Part shown: positions 36,542 to 47,914 of the stretch, piece after piece | Layout of the letters: each line of letters begins with the position of its first letter | Numbering within the stretch: position 1 is the stretch's first letter | Assembly: GCA_963082975.1 (NCBI GenBank) | Contig: OY720346.1 | Span: 43,873,296-43,937,295 of the forward strand | Length of the DNA: 64,000 nt | Origin: Labia minor | Taxonomy: Eukaryota; Arthropoda; Insecta; Dermaptera; Spongiphoridae | Direction: 5' to 3' | Program-made: the position numbers and the translations under genes | The notes under the pieces: generated by a model | Database searches by the model: none | The model's input: the letters and a program-made list of their open reading frames with translations, nothing else | What the model was told of the DNA's origin: nothing

Positions 36542-39500
36542 TTATTCTGAATCATTTAATCTTAAATTGACATTTGGATGTTTAAATACTTGTAAATAAT
36601 TAAGATTAGAATCAACTAATTGTGATTCAAGGATTCGTGAATGGGCCTTTTCAATTATTCGTTCCATTATGGCATTATAGGGCCTTATTATTTTATCAAA
36701 TGTACTTCTGAAATACAACAAAAAATATAATATTTATTATAATTTCAGTTGTTTCTAAATTAAAACTAGTTATTTTTATTATTACAATTATTTTTTTATT
36801 TATTTATTTGAAAATTACAAATTCAAACTTTATTGTTTTAAACTTTTAACTTTCTTTTCTATAGATATTTATTTATTTATTTTTATATTCATAATGTAAA
36901 TAAAAAAAATATACTTTTTTAAACGATAAAGGAGACAATTTTCAACGGCCAATACAGAAGCCATACGTTTTTGATTTTCAAAGATTAAAGAAACCTCTCC
37001 AAAATGATCACCATCTTCCAGTAGAACTACCTAAAAATAAAATGATTGTTTATCTTAATTTTTTAATAATATTTAAATATAATAGTGTTAAAAAGAAATG
37101 ATATTAAAAAGACTGGAATATTTTAATAAGGCCATGTTTTAAAAGTCACAACAATAAATTAATGTCATGATTATGTGTGTTATTGAAAATCATCTATTGT
37201 TTTTTAAAGCTAAGTCCATTTTAATCATTTTTTTTATATATATTAATTTTAAACGCTCTTTAAATAATTGAATTTTTATATTATTGAAATTCCGTATAAA
37301 AATTTTGTATTATTAGTGGCGCGCTCTATGAATCAGCTTTCAAAACTTAAAAAGTACTTTTTTATTGTATTGTATTTTGTTATAAGTACCTCCTTTCCAA
37401 GAGGTGTGAGTATTTGTACAGTACCCTGAGCAATAAAGAACATATCACATCCAACTAATCCAGATTTAATGATAACATCATTTGTTAAATATATTTCAGG
37501 TGTAACTTCTGAACACATCTACAAATAAATATTTAATATGATTTTTTGTTTTATACAATATACAATGATAAAGTATTCATTATCAAAAAATATCAATATT
37601 ATTAATAAATAAATTCAATTAATATTCACCTTTTGAACAATTTCTTTTGGCAGATCAGCAAAGAGATAAGATTTCTCAACTAAATAATAACATCTTGCTG
37701 CCAAAATCTCCAAATGAAGACCATCTATATATAAATTGTTAATGTATCTGATAATTAAAATAAAAAAAAACTATAAATATTTAACACTTTCAAACCTGGT
37801 AATAACTGTAAAAGATTTTTTTCATTGATATATCTTCCGTTTCTAATAAAATAATAAAAATAATTCATAATTCTTCGTTGTATCTGGCTATAAACTAATT
37901 TGTTCTTCATAAATTGACGTACATAAGATAAAAATTGTTCATAACGATCTTGAAAGGGCACTTTTAATATATTGAATTCAACAATTATCATAGTAAACCA
38001 TAAATAAGAACAAACACGATTTATCCATGAAATAATCATTTCATTACAATGTTGAAGGTGAAATGTTTCACCAGTTAATGTTAATTTAAAGGATCTCCAA
38101 ATTGCAACCCTATAAACAATATATATATATATATTCTTCATTATTTAAAATTAAGTATATTTTTAAAAATACAAATATCTTACAAATATATAAATAAATA
38201 ATCGATATTAGTGACATTTTTTAACCAGGTATCCTCCTTTTTATTTAATATCATTTTTTCATAAAATCCAAGACCTCCGGCAAATAAATGACAACAGGCG
38301 AATAAATGATGTGCCAATAAAAACAATAATATTAAACGAACGGTTCGTTTTATATTACTTTTCAAATAAAATATCTAAAAAAGACAAAGAAGATTATATT
38401 TTTTACCTTATATGAAGGTTGGTCTTTAGAGCAGTGGCGTAACTAAGGGGGAGCAGGGGGGGACATATGTCCCCGGGCGCCAAATTTAGGGGGCGCAAAA
38501 TTAGGGAAGCCAATTTGGAACAAAAGAAGAATTAATATTTAAAGTTAAACTGTATTTTGTGTAAGTCAATAAATATTATTTATATGCTTATTAAAATCTG
38601 TTAAACCTGTTTCGTTATTCGTCATTAATATTCTTTAAAAAAAATTAAATTATATATATATACGAAAGGGGGCGCTGATTTCTCAGTTGCCCCCAGGCGC
38701 AAGAACCTCACGGTACGCCAATGCTTTAGAGGATGTAAAATAAACATTATCTTGGAGATTATAAGGATTAAATTTATATATCATTAGAATATTTTAATGA
38801 AATAAATACCGCCGTGTTTCTAAAAATTTGGCACCCTACTTTTTTGATTTTAAATGAAAACCTAAATTTTTTATTATGTCGATAAATAGAGATTTTGGTT
38901 CTTATTCAACGATTATTTAATTAAAAATATAAAAATGTATTCTTATTATTTAATTGTTTCAACAAAGTTTATTATATAGAAACAAACAATTTTATTTACA
39001 AACATTTTATTGATAATGATTCCTTAAAAGCTTCATCAGCTCACATATTTTTTAAAAAAATCTACACCTACATTTCTAAATATATATTGTAATATATAGG
39101 CATAAAAATGCCCTTTTTTTAGAGAAAAATAGTGAAAATACTATAAATTAACATTTCTAACAGGCATTGACATCCTCAAATACTCACCCTCAACAAAATA
39201 AATTCGTAAAACTTTAATAAAACAAAAAGACTGAAAAATAAATATTTTCCATTGATGAAGAGAAAATATTTCACGAATTCTTTTTTTTTTTTGAAGACTC
39301 ATAAATTACTTGACATATGGTTATCAATATTTGCGAGAAGTGACCAAGGAACATATGTCTACAAAATGGAGTGAGTTAATTGAAAGTTAGCAGAGACGAC
39401 TTGGAGGGGATAAATAGTTTTCTCTATGCAAGGAAGGACAATTTTTTATCAGTCTTCATGATATTTTAGAGAGAGACTGAGAGAGACCAAATCATCCCTA

Positions 39501-42500
39501 AGTGGATTTCAGGAGAGACATCGCGGCCACCCACTCAGCAGTCAGCCCATAGAGGATGTCCCATGGAACATGAATAATTAACTGAAGACCCATGTCTCTA
39601 TTATTCTCCAACTATTCATATAACACCTAAGTGGTCGACCCTTATTAAAATTGCAATTCCTTATTAATTATAAATTTAATTTAATTTCTAATATTAATTC
39701 CTTAACTCTATTTTATAATCCATTATCTCTTAATATTTCTATGATACCAATTATTATTATGTTAAATTCTTTTATTATTAAATATTTAATTTTATCTTAA
39801 TATCTGACTTTTCTTCTGAACGAATTCAATTTTAACTTTTCCCTAATCAACCTTCGCTGGATTCACCAAACTATTTCAAAATTAACCAGAGTGCTACCAA
39901 ATTAAATTCAACATTAAAATTACTAATTTTCAAACCTATTTTTTTACCGACCGACGATAGTAATTACCGACCGACGATAGTAAGGGAGGTATTGTTTTCA
40001 CACCAAATTTCACATGTGGAGATTTTTACATATCTCCACGAATCATGCATTTTCTTAAGAGAAAAAAGTATTTTTAGCATGATGTCTGTCCGTCCGTCCG
40101 TCCGGCTGTCCGTCCCTATAGATGTGTACAGCCTGAACGGCTCAACGGATTTTGATGAAATTTGGTATATTTACTTATAATGCATCAGTGGGATGAATTG
40201 ATCAACTTTTGGTGCAAATCCGGAAACCGGAAGTGGTAGTATTAGCGATCGACGATAGGAAGGGAAGGGTTATTTTCACACCAAATTTCACATGAGGAGA
40301 TTTTTTTATATATCACCACGAATCATGCACTTTGTATTGGTTTTATCCTCGGGAAAATCATATTTATTAGTTTTTTCTTGATTTAAAATTAAATGACGTC
40401 ATCCAGTCATTCATGACGTCACAGCCTGGCCTTGCATATATATTATAAATAAAATAAAATTAAAAATGTTTATATTTATTATTTATGTATCCATATCTGT
40501 TTTTTATTACATTAATAGATATATTAAAATTATTTGAAATTGTTTCTGTAGCTGGAAATTAATTTACTTCAAATCGTCGGTCGGTTCGGACCTGGCCACA
40601 GGTCAACTTATTTTATAAACTAATCCATACTAAGCCTCCAATATACGAGAAAATATATATATAAGTGTATTTTAAAATATATATAAATTTACTTACATGT
40701 GCAATTTCAGAAAAATAGAATGATACTTTAACAATTTTTGCAAAATAACAGATAAATATAAATGAATGAAGAATTGGAATTAGTGTTATATAATCATTAT
40801 TAAATAAAAGTTCCAATAGATAATTAATAGGCAAAAGTGGAATAACATCGAATGCAAAATAGTGAGATTTTATATAATGTCTGAAATGAAAATAAATATA
40901 TTATTAATAATTTTAATTTATATTTTTAAATTAATTCATTTTTGATTTTTCTAAAAAGTGTATTTTATAAGAAAACTTACTTAAATTCAACTTACATGGC
41001 AATTTGTTGAGGATTATAGATAATGATTTTGTTTAAATAATCTGGCCAACCACGAAAGAAAAAGACAATAATATCTAATAATAAAATAAAATTAAAAGCA
41101 TTTATGATAGGCATCCGAGTAATTGTATCAAATAAAACTTCACCCAATGGACAAATTATTAATAATATTATAATTGCAAAAAATGCAAAAATATTATAAA
41201 AATATCTAAAAGACGTAAGAAATATAAAATAAAAATTATTTAATGCATAGAGATGTATATAATTAAAAATAATTCATAATTATTTTAAATTTATTATTTC
41301 AAATAAAATAATCTCAAGATTTTATAAAAATTGAAAACATAAATGAATATTTGAAATAAATTATCCGAAATCTAAAATAAAAATGAATTATAATAAATTT
41401 TTAAAGAATATTGTTTTTTAAGAGAGAAATTAATATTTTTTTTATTTGTACAAAGATACTAATTATAATAATATTAATACAAACCAGTAATATATATGTT
41501 ACTGTGAAAGACCGAAATTTGATCAATGACGACATTCACCGGTGATAATCAACATTCACATAGTCGCTTGGTGTATGTTCGGAATATTTGCTAAATACTC
41601 TTACTTTCGACTTCCACCAATGATTGTCGACATTCACCATGCACCTGTTGAGCATGTGTCTAAGAATTATATTTTCTTCTCCGTAATTCAGTCGCGATAA
41701 ATTTTTCGCTGCTCTTTCTGAGAGGAATGACTAAGAACTTATGTGATTCAAATTTTATTTGTTGCAACAAATTAAACTAGTATGACAATTTGAATTGCAC
41801 AAGAGACCTTGCTTTTACAACTTCATTTATTTATGGAACACTTCCTTTTGCAATGACAGCGTGTATAGCCTTGTCCACCACTTCTCGAATTAGCTGCAGC
41901 TGCTTATCTCAGCGAAATTTCTTGAAAATGAATCTCATCCATGGAAAGTAACTTTTCTTTACCAATTGCAAACTGATTACGTTTGTAAAACTGCTTGAGG
42001 GTACTATGTTCATTTTCAAGTTTTCAGAAGTCGGAGTCTTCTATTCCAATAACATCCGCTAACACATTTCGGTTATCTATTTGTACGACCACGGTCGACA
42101 TCAGGGACTTGTATTCGTACAGTATCACCAATTTGAGCAGGAGGAAATTGTTTTTGTGAGGTTCGTAACATTTTTGTTGCTTGCAGTAGAAGTTTCCTTT
42201 CGCGGCCCCTCTTTTTATAGAAATTACCTCAGCCAGAACTTGATGCGAAGACGTGGTAGATTGCAAGTCCTCTTCAATATTTTTCTTTAGAAAATAATTT
42301 TCGGTATAACCATCGCTCAAATTTTTTTCAGAAGTATTACCAGTTTCTTCAATCTGACTTTCCGTTTCCAAAATATTGGCAATTTCTCTAACTTATTCTT
42401 CGGTTTCGATATTTGCGATATGTTCGCTAGGCAAGTTTTTTAATTTATTTAGAAGGAATATTGAGAATTAAAAAATTGTAGAATTTTCACTTCAGTAAAA

Positions 42501-45500
42501 AGGAAAGTATTTTGCGAGAAACAGCCAGTCGCCTCCTTATCGACTTCTCTCTTTTTGACATTCACCAGAGCATTTCTGTGATTGTCGACAAACACGGGTG
42601 AGGGTCCGAATGTACAAGAATGTAATGAAATATTCGATCTTTCACCGACGGATTTGGTGTTTGTTGACAAATATCGACTTTCTCCAATTTCGGTCTTTGA
42701 CAGTAACATATAAATGAAAAAACCACTTTTTATTTGTAAAAATTTGTAAAATTGATTCATAAGGTTACAATAATAATCCGAATTGATTGTTTTGCCAGTT
42801 TGGAGGTAATCTATAAACAAAATTCCTTTTGCATCCCTAAAAAGTGATGCTAACACCTTCTTGGCTGATTTTCGCACACGAACTCACTTCGGCGCCGAAG
42901 AGCAAACTCCTTAGCTTCGTGTTTTGATTCAGGATCATGATGGTAGACCCAAGTCTCATAAATCTAGGGATAAAGTCGCTTTTATTCTTCTTAAAAGGCT
43001 CCAAATGTTGCTGGCAAAGTTTTAACCGAATGTGTTTTTGCTGCGACACTCATTTTGCACATAGTTTTTTAAAACCCATATTAACACTCAAAATATTGCT
43101 AAAATACCCAAAGCCTCTGTTAAATCTCTTTTAGTCAATCTACGGTCTTCCAATACCATCCGCGAACTTATATGATATATTAGGTTGTTCAATAAGTTAT
43201 ATGTGTGATAAATATTTGTATATTTATATTTGAATTAGTAATAAGTTCACAACTTCAATATAATACGATAATGACAAATTGAAAAAATAAATATAAATTA
43301 AAAAATAACTAAATAAAATTTGACCTGATAGAATACTCTAGCTCAGGAAGTTTCTCAAAGGTTATTATTAATATTATTATAATCTGATAATGTTCTCCTG
43401 ATAGTATTAATGTCAAGTAGTAGTAAATTAATAATTTATTTTTTAATTTGTTTAGAAAAATATAAAAAAAATTAAATTTCCCAAATTATAAAAAATATTT
43501 TTTTTCAATAAACAAAACATAATAAAATAATTATTATTATAGAAACTATATAGTTATTATTTGGATCCAATTTTAAAACTAAAATTCTCTAAAATAACAT
43601 TACGGTCAGGGCCGTCCTAAGGTTTTCGGCGCCCGTGGGCTCCTAAAATTTTGCGCCCCTTTTCATAAGAAATTACACAGAATGGTTAGTAAAAATATAT
43701 AAACTAATAAAAAATGCCGCCCCCAGAAGGCTTGCGCCCTAGGGCTATAGCCCAATTAGCCCTGTGGTTAGGGCGGCCCTGATTACGGTTAGATAAATAA
43801 TAAATAGATATTTCTTATTGTTTCTTATTTAAGAATGGCCATTAGTAAAAAAAAAACAATAATTTTAAAATATTAAATAATATTGATAAAATTGTCCACT
43901 ATTTCTAAATTAAAACATTTTTAAAGAAGTATAAAAAAAATAGTACAATTTAAATTTTAAAATAAAATAAGATCTTTTTTGTATAGATAAAGAAATTTTG
44001 AAAAAATTTTTGATTTTCAATTGAATCTAATCAATCAATTTATTTCATATAATTTAATTAAATATATAAAATATTCTACATACATTATTTTTCCTAAATA
44101 TATTCTTTGAATTTTTTTAACAAGTGTGCCAATCAGAAGCGATTAACTCCACAATTAAAGAAACTGAGAAAATGAAGCCCAAAGTTCACAACTTGTTGAA
44201 AATTCCAGTTTATTGTTTACAGAAAAATGTATATTGCATTCACTTCTTATGTTGAAGATTATATTACATTAGAAGCAAAATTTTAAAAATTGGTGTTAAT
44301 CGGTTTGGTTTCTGAGTGGCACAAGAATGGGTTAAAACCAGTGGCGGATTAAAGGTCCAGAGCGCCCTAGGCAATCACTTTATCGGCCATAAATGCCCAT
44401 CATAATACTATAAATTTTAAAAATTCTGAGCTCGCGCGCCCCTTGTAACTACACGCCCCTAGTTTGCCTTACGGATAATCCGCCTCTGGTTAAAACATTT
44501 TTTAATATTCCTTTATTAACAAAAATAGAATTACAGGTCTAACAGAAAATAACATTAAAATTTTGAACAATCAAATATTTGCATTTTTGCCAGTATTTTG
44601 TTTTCTTTTGTAAGAATAAATTGTTTGTTGTGAATTTTATAAAATCAAAATATAGATAATTTGCTAGTAATGCTTTTAAAAATATATTTATTAGAGTAGA
44701 GTCCGTTAGAAATAAAATAATCAAAAATTCAAGACAAAAAAAAACGTTATTAATTTCCTATTTTTATTATTATAATAAATATTAAAATTTGGAAAATGAT
44801 TAAATTTTTAGTTATGTGCGATTTTAATTTTATTTTAATTTAAAATAAAAGAAATTATAATTATAATTATAATTATTAATAATTTAATAATTCTTAAAAG
44901 AACTTTATCATTTTAATTCAGAAATAATTTATATATAGTTTTTCTATGATTGATTAATTAGATTGGCCCAGCTATACAGCCGGGCACACAAAAAATTATA
45001 TAAAGACTCATCAAATGACCCCCTCCACGGATATCTTTAGTAAAAGGCGAAAGATATATTCGAATTGAAGGGAGACCAGAGTGTTACAAATTCAATCTAA
45101 ACACATCGGTTAATATAAAAATAAAATATAAATTTTTATTACTATTTTGAAGATAACATATAAATGTATTTAAAAAATTTAGAAATTATACTAACAATTA
45201 TATTAAATAAAATATAAACTAGTCTTATGGATTAAATTTATTTATTTATTTTTCTATTTATATAATCAATTCGTTAATTATAATATAATTTTTATAAATA
45301 AAAATAATTTAACTAATAGTTAAAGCATGGCCATCTAGCCGGTTTTTTATAAACTAAAACATTTTACATATTTTGAGTTTATTTTTTTAAAAATTCTATT
45401 TCTAAAATTTTTCAATGAGATAATTTAATAAATATACTACAATGATAAATAGAAAAACAAAAATAAATAAATAAAAATAAGATATTTTACAGGGATTTAT

Positions 45501-46092
45501 TTTTTTCAATTCCAATTTACTTATCCAATTTTCACTATAACATTTGGATAAATTTGAATTATTTTATAAAATTAGAAATTGTACCCGAAATATTTATAAA
45601 TGTATTTATTTATATTATGACCCTTTATAAGAATTATTATATCGTTTGCTAAGAGTTGAGTAATAATTTTTTAAATATTTGTTATTTTGTTAAGCTATCA
45701 AAAGAGTATTATTATTTACCTCTATAATCTATTTAGAAAGAGATTCTAGTTATTAGGTTATTTAATTTAATGAATAATGTATAAACATACTTACATGATT
45801 TTACTATAAGGATTTAAAATATACCAATATTTACTATGCATATGATGAAAATGTGCATCCGCGTAATCAGCAAATCCCTTTTAGAAAATGAATAAATGAA
45901 TAAAATAAATATTTTAATTTCAAGTATTAAAATCAAATAAGTATCTACTTTATAAAAAATCCTCCAACGTTTATTCCACTTACAAACGGCAGCTGCTTTT
46001 ATATAAGATAATTTCCATTGCTTTCTCACAGACCATGTTTTGGAAAAATAAGAAAATGTAGTTCCTGTTGACAATGTACATGCATGTGCCAT
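36542..46092 (-). CDS. cyclic-nucleotide-gated (CNG/HCN-type) cation channel, divergent
   Basis: Ten exons: 46092-45949, 45877-45795, 41205-40996, 40880-40697, 38374-38184, 38109-37796, 37724-37630, 37518-37390, 37030-36915, 36707-36542. All GT-AG and in phase; 1632 bases, 543 aa. Domain order: N-terminal KWNKRWRIFYK; YWYILNPYSKI before S1; S1-S4 (YNIFAFFAIIILLIICPLGE onward); S5 with LLAHHLFACCHLFAGGLGF and DTWL; pore helix AIWRSFKLTLTGETFH; S6; C-linker (YEQFLSYVRQFMKNK, RRIMNYF, LLQLLP); then the nucleotide-binding fold with IIKSGLVGCDMFFIAQG and FGEVSLIFENQKRMASVLA. The filter resembles CNG (TxxGET) rather than GYG potassium channels, and FGE plus the cassette Arg suggest ligand binding. 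S4 is poor in Arg/Lys. Insect channels of this type act in sensory neurons or sperm; the exact orthologue is unknown. The exon at 37724 uses the acceptor TATATAG, because the stronger-looking TTATCAG at 37748 would break the frame. Confidence 0.9.
38432..38723. mobile_element. hAT MITE
   Basis: Target duplication CTTTAGAG on both sides (38424-38431, 38724-38731). Termini CAGTGGCGTAACTAAGGGG and, inverted, CATTGGCGTACCGTGAGG. GGGCGCCAAATTTAGGGGGC inside. 292 bases, non-coding, in the channel-gene intron between exons 4 and 5. Confidence 0.9.
38740..39942. other. intron sequence of the channel gene
   Basis: AT-rich up to about 39280, then a more mixed stretch (39290-39640) that I cannot assign; no coding frame. 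Confidence 0.35.
39943..40613 (+). mobile_element. family A repeat, copy 4
   Basis: Tip TTACCGACCGACGATAGTAA occurs twice in tandem at the left end (39945 and 39965), then the usual body with a GTCCGTCCGTCCG run at 40086-40116, the double module, and the end GGCCACAGGTCAACTTATT. Sits in the channel gene intron directly downstream of the S3-S4 exon. Confidence 0.75.
41497..42708 (-). mobile_element. Ginger-like DNA transposon with integrase C-terminal remnant
   Basis: Target duplication TATA on both sides (41493-41496, 42709-42712); termini TGTTACTGTGAAAGACCGAA and, inverted, TGTTACTGTCAAAGACCGAA, beginning TGT and ending ACA. The minus strand carries KLLLQATKMLRTSQKQFPPA, then QIGDTVRIQVPDVDRGR, a stop, and after a frame change STLKQFYKRNQFAIGKEKLL. 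This is the C-terminal part of KRBA2/Ginger-type integrase proteins known from many insects. The catalytic core is absent and there are frame breaks, so it is a dead internal-deletion copy. TGT..ACA termini and 4-bp duplications are those described for Ginger1. Lies in the channel-gene intron between exons 2 and 3. Confidence 0.75.
42713..43175 (-). pseudogene. mariner transposase remnant, interrupted by the Ginger-like element
   Basis: Minus-strand pieces in order: RMVLEDRRLTKRDLTEALGI, then HIRLKLCQQHLEPFKKNKSD, then (frame change) YETWVYHHDPESKHEAKEF with the first catalytic Glu-Thr-Trp box, then (frame change) SAKKVLASLFRDAKGILFID and YLQTGKTINSDYYCNL. The protein stops at about 42713, where the Ginger-like element begins, and no continuation is seen on its far side. 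At 43190 TATTAGGTTGTTCAATAAG looks like a mariner end facing the other way. Dead. Confidence 0.75.
43607..43781. mobile_element. hAT MITE
   Basis: Target duplication ATTACGGT on both sides (43599-43606, 43782-43789); termini CAGGGCCGTCCTAAGG and, inverted, CAGGGCCGCCCTAACC. 175 bases, non-coding. Confidence 0.9.
44339..44488. mobile_element. hAT MITE
   Basis: Target duplication GTTAAAAC on both sides (44331-44338, 44489-44496); termini CAGTGGCGGATTAAAGG and, inverted, CAGAGGCGGATTATCCG. 150 bases. Third hAT element inside introns of the channel gene. Confidence 0.9.
44500..45790. other. intron sequence of the channel gene
   Basis: AT-rich. No exon or recognisable element; an unassigned less AT-rich patch is at 44960-45080. 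Confidence 0.4.
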
Positions 46093-47914
46093 AATAAATT
46101 TATTGTTAATACTTATTTCTTTCTTTTTTTTATTAATTCAATCTTTTCATATTTTATAAGTGTTCCATGATGTTTAATTATAAATTATATTAAGATGATA
46201 TAAATATATGGACACAGTCTAATTGATTCATTTTCTGATGAGTTTTTTTACTCTTCTCTATTCATAATAGTAATAATAGTATTAATAGTTTATGGTATGT
46301 GGTATTAAGATTATTAAGGGATTGTTAAAGAATAAAGATTATCCAAAATTATCTATAACAAATTATATATATATAATTTAATATTTAAAAAAAGTAATTT
46401 GAATGAATAAATCTTAAAAGATTACTGGTTCTAGACACAGAAATTGTAGAAAGTATTTTTAAAACTTGATTAATAAGAGATTTGAAAATTATTTTAATTA
46501 ATTAACAATTCATTTATTTTTAAAACTAACTATAATTGAATAATCTAAATCTATTTTATGGTATTTCTATCCAGAACTCGTTCAAAATTGTTATCTATAT
46601 TTTCTAAGGTAGCTTTGTATTACATTTATAAAAATAAAACTATCGAAACAATAAACAAAACAAAGATTGCGTTAACTTCTATATATAGAGACTTTAAACA
46701 ACTTGGCTTCACTCTTCATACTTATCGATGTAGAATTGTACAAATTATTATTATTATGTTCACCTTTTTTTAGCTTTAACCAACCACTTTTGCCAATATG
46801 AGTAAAGGAATCTCCCTTTTAATGTTTATCCCAATACAATACAAGTTATTATTGGATAATAGGATAAAAAGCAAATCGCTTATTATAAAAAATATTAGAA
46901 AACACAGACACACACTAGGTTATATTATATTTAAATTTTTTAGAAGTACATTTATTGTAAAATTTTCTAAAGTATTATCTTCATCAACATTTAAACATTA
47001 GTGAAATTTACATGATTTTATTTCAGGAGAATACAAGACATTAATGAAAATTTATAATATTATATTTATAAAAAACATAATAAATAAAATAGTTTTTGAT
47101 TTAATTTTGTAAGAAAAGTATTTTGGTGGCTATTTTTTTCCAACTTCAGAAGTGCCATAAATTATTTTTAGTTAAATTTGCATATCTTTTTTTTCATATT
47201 AAAATAATAATTGCATAATAAATACTTATTAAATTCAATTTTTTTTTATTAAATTTAAGCAAAAAATATTGGGGAATTGTTTTGAAAAAGATATAATTTA
47301 CAATTTTGTTTTTGTAAAATAATTTTAATGTTTTATAATAATATTATAATAGCAAAATAAGCAAATTTTTGCCTAAACTTCAAATTGTCTCAATTTTTGA
47401 CTTTAGTCACTTATTGTTAGTTAAATACATAAAATCTTCTATTATACATTTTTTTAATAAAAATCATTTATTTTCTTTCATAAAAAAATAAACAAATATT
47501 TAAAATTTTAAGACAAAAACAATTTTAAGTATATAAAAAAATGTTATTATCTTTACATTTATAATCTTCAAAATGTATATAAATTGTAGAGATGTTTAAT
47601 ATTATATATATATGTACATACATAAGTTTCTACAAAATAATCTACATATATAATTAAAAAAAAAAATTATTTTCTTATATTTATTAAAGTATAAATTGAA
47701 TTATATAACAGAATTTCTCTTTATAAAATTTCTATTTACATTATTTATATAAATATAGAAAGAAAAATAATTATCTACTCTAAGAAAAAATTTTGATTAA
47801 AAATTAACATAAACAAAAATTGCTAAAATTTTAACACTTGGCTATTTTTCAATTTTTGCATAGTAATCTTTTTGTTTAATTTATGTATTAATTAAATAAA
47901 TTTATAATAAATTT
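46093..47914. other. intergenic stretch between the channel gene 5' end and the TFIIIC gene 3' end
   Basis: AT-rich; two overlapping short open frames near 46558-47000 have low-complexity Ile/Lys/Tyr composition and are not called. The channel promoter should lie here, but no clear TATA or initiator could be chosen. Confidence 0.4.

Noticed and set aside
37725..37748. Acceptor TTATCAG at 37748 for channel exon 7
   Set aside because: It would force a frame with a stop; the acceptor TATATAG giving a start at 37724 keeps the frame and yields the expected LLQLLP-D-GLHLEI alignment.
46558..47001. Two adjacent plus-strand open frames
   Set aside because: Lys/Ile/Phe-rich AT translation without motifs or splice context.
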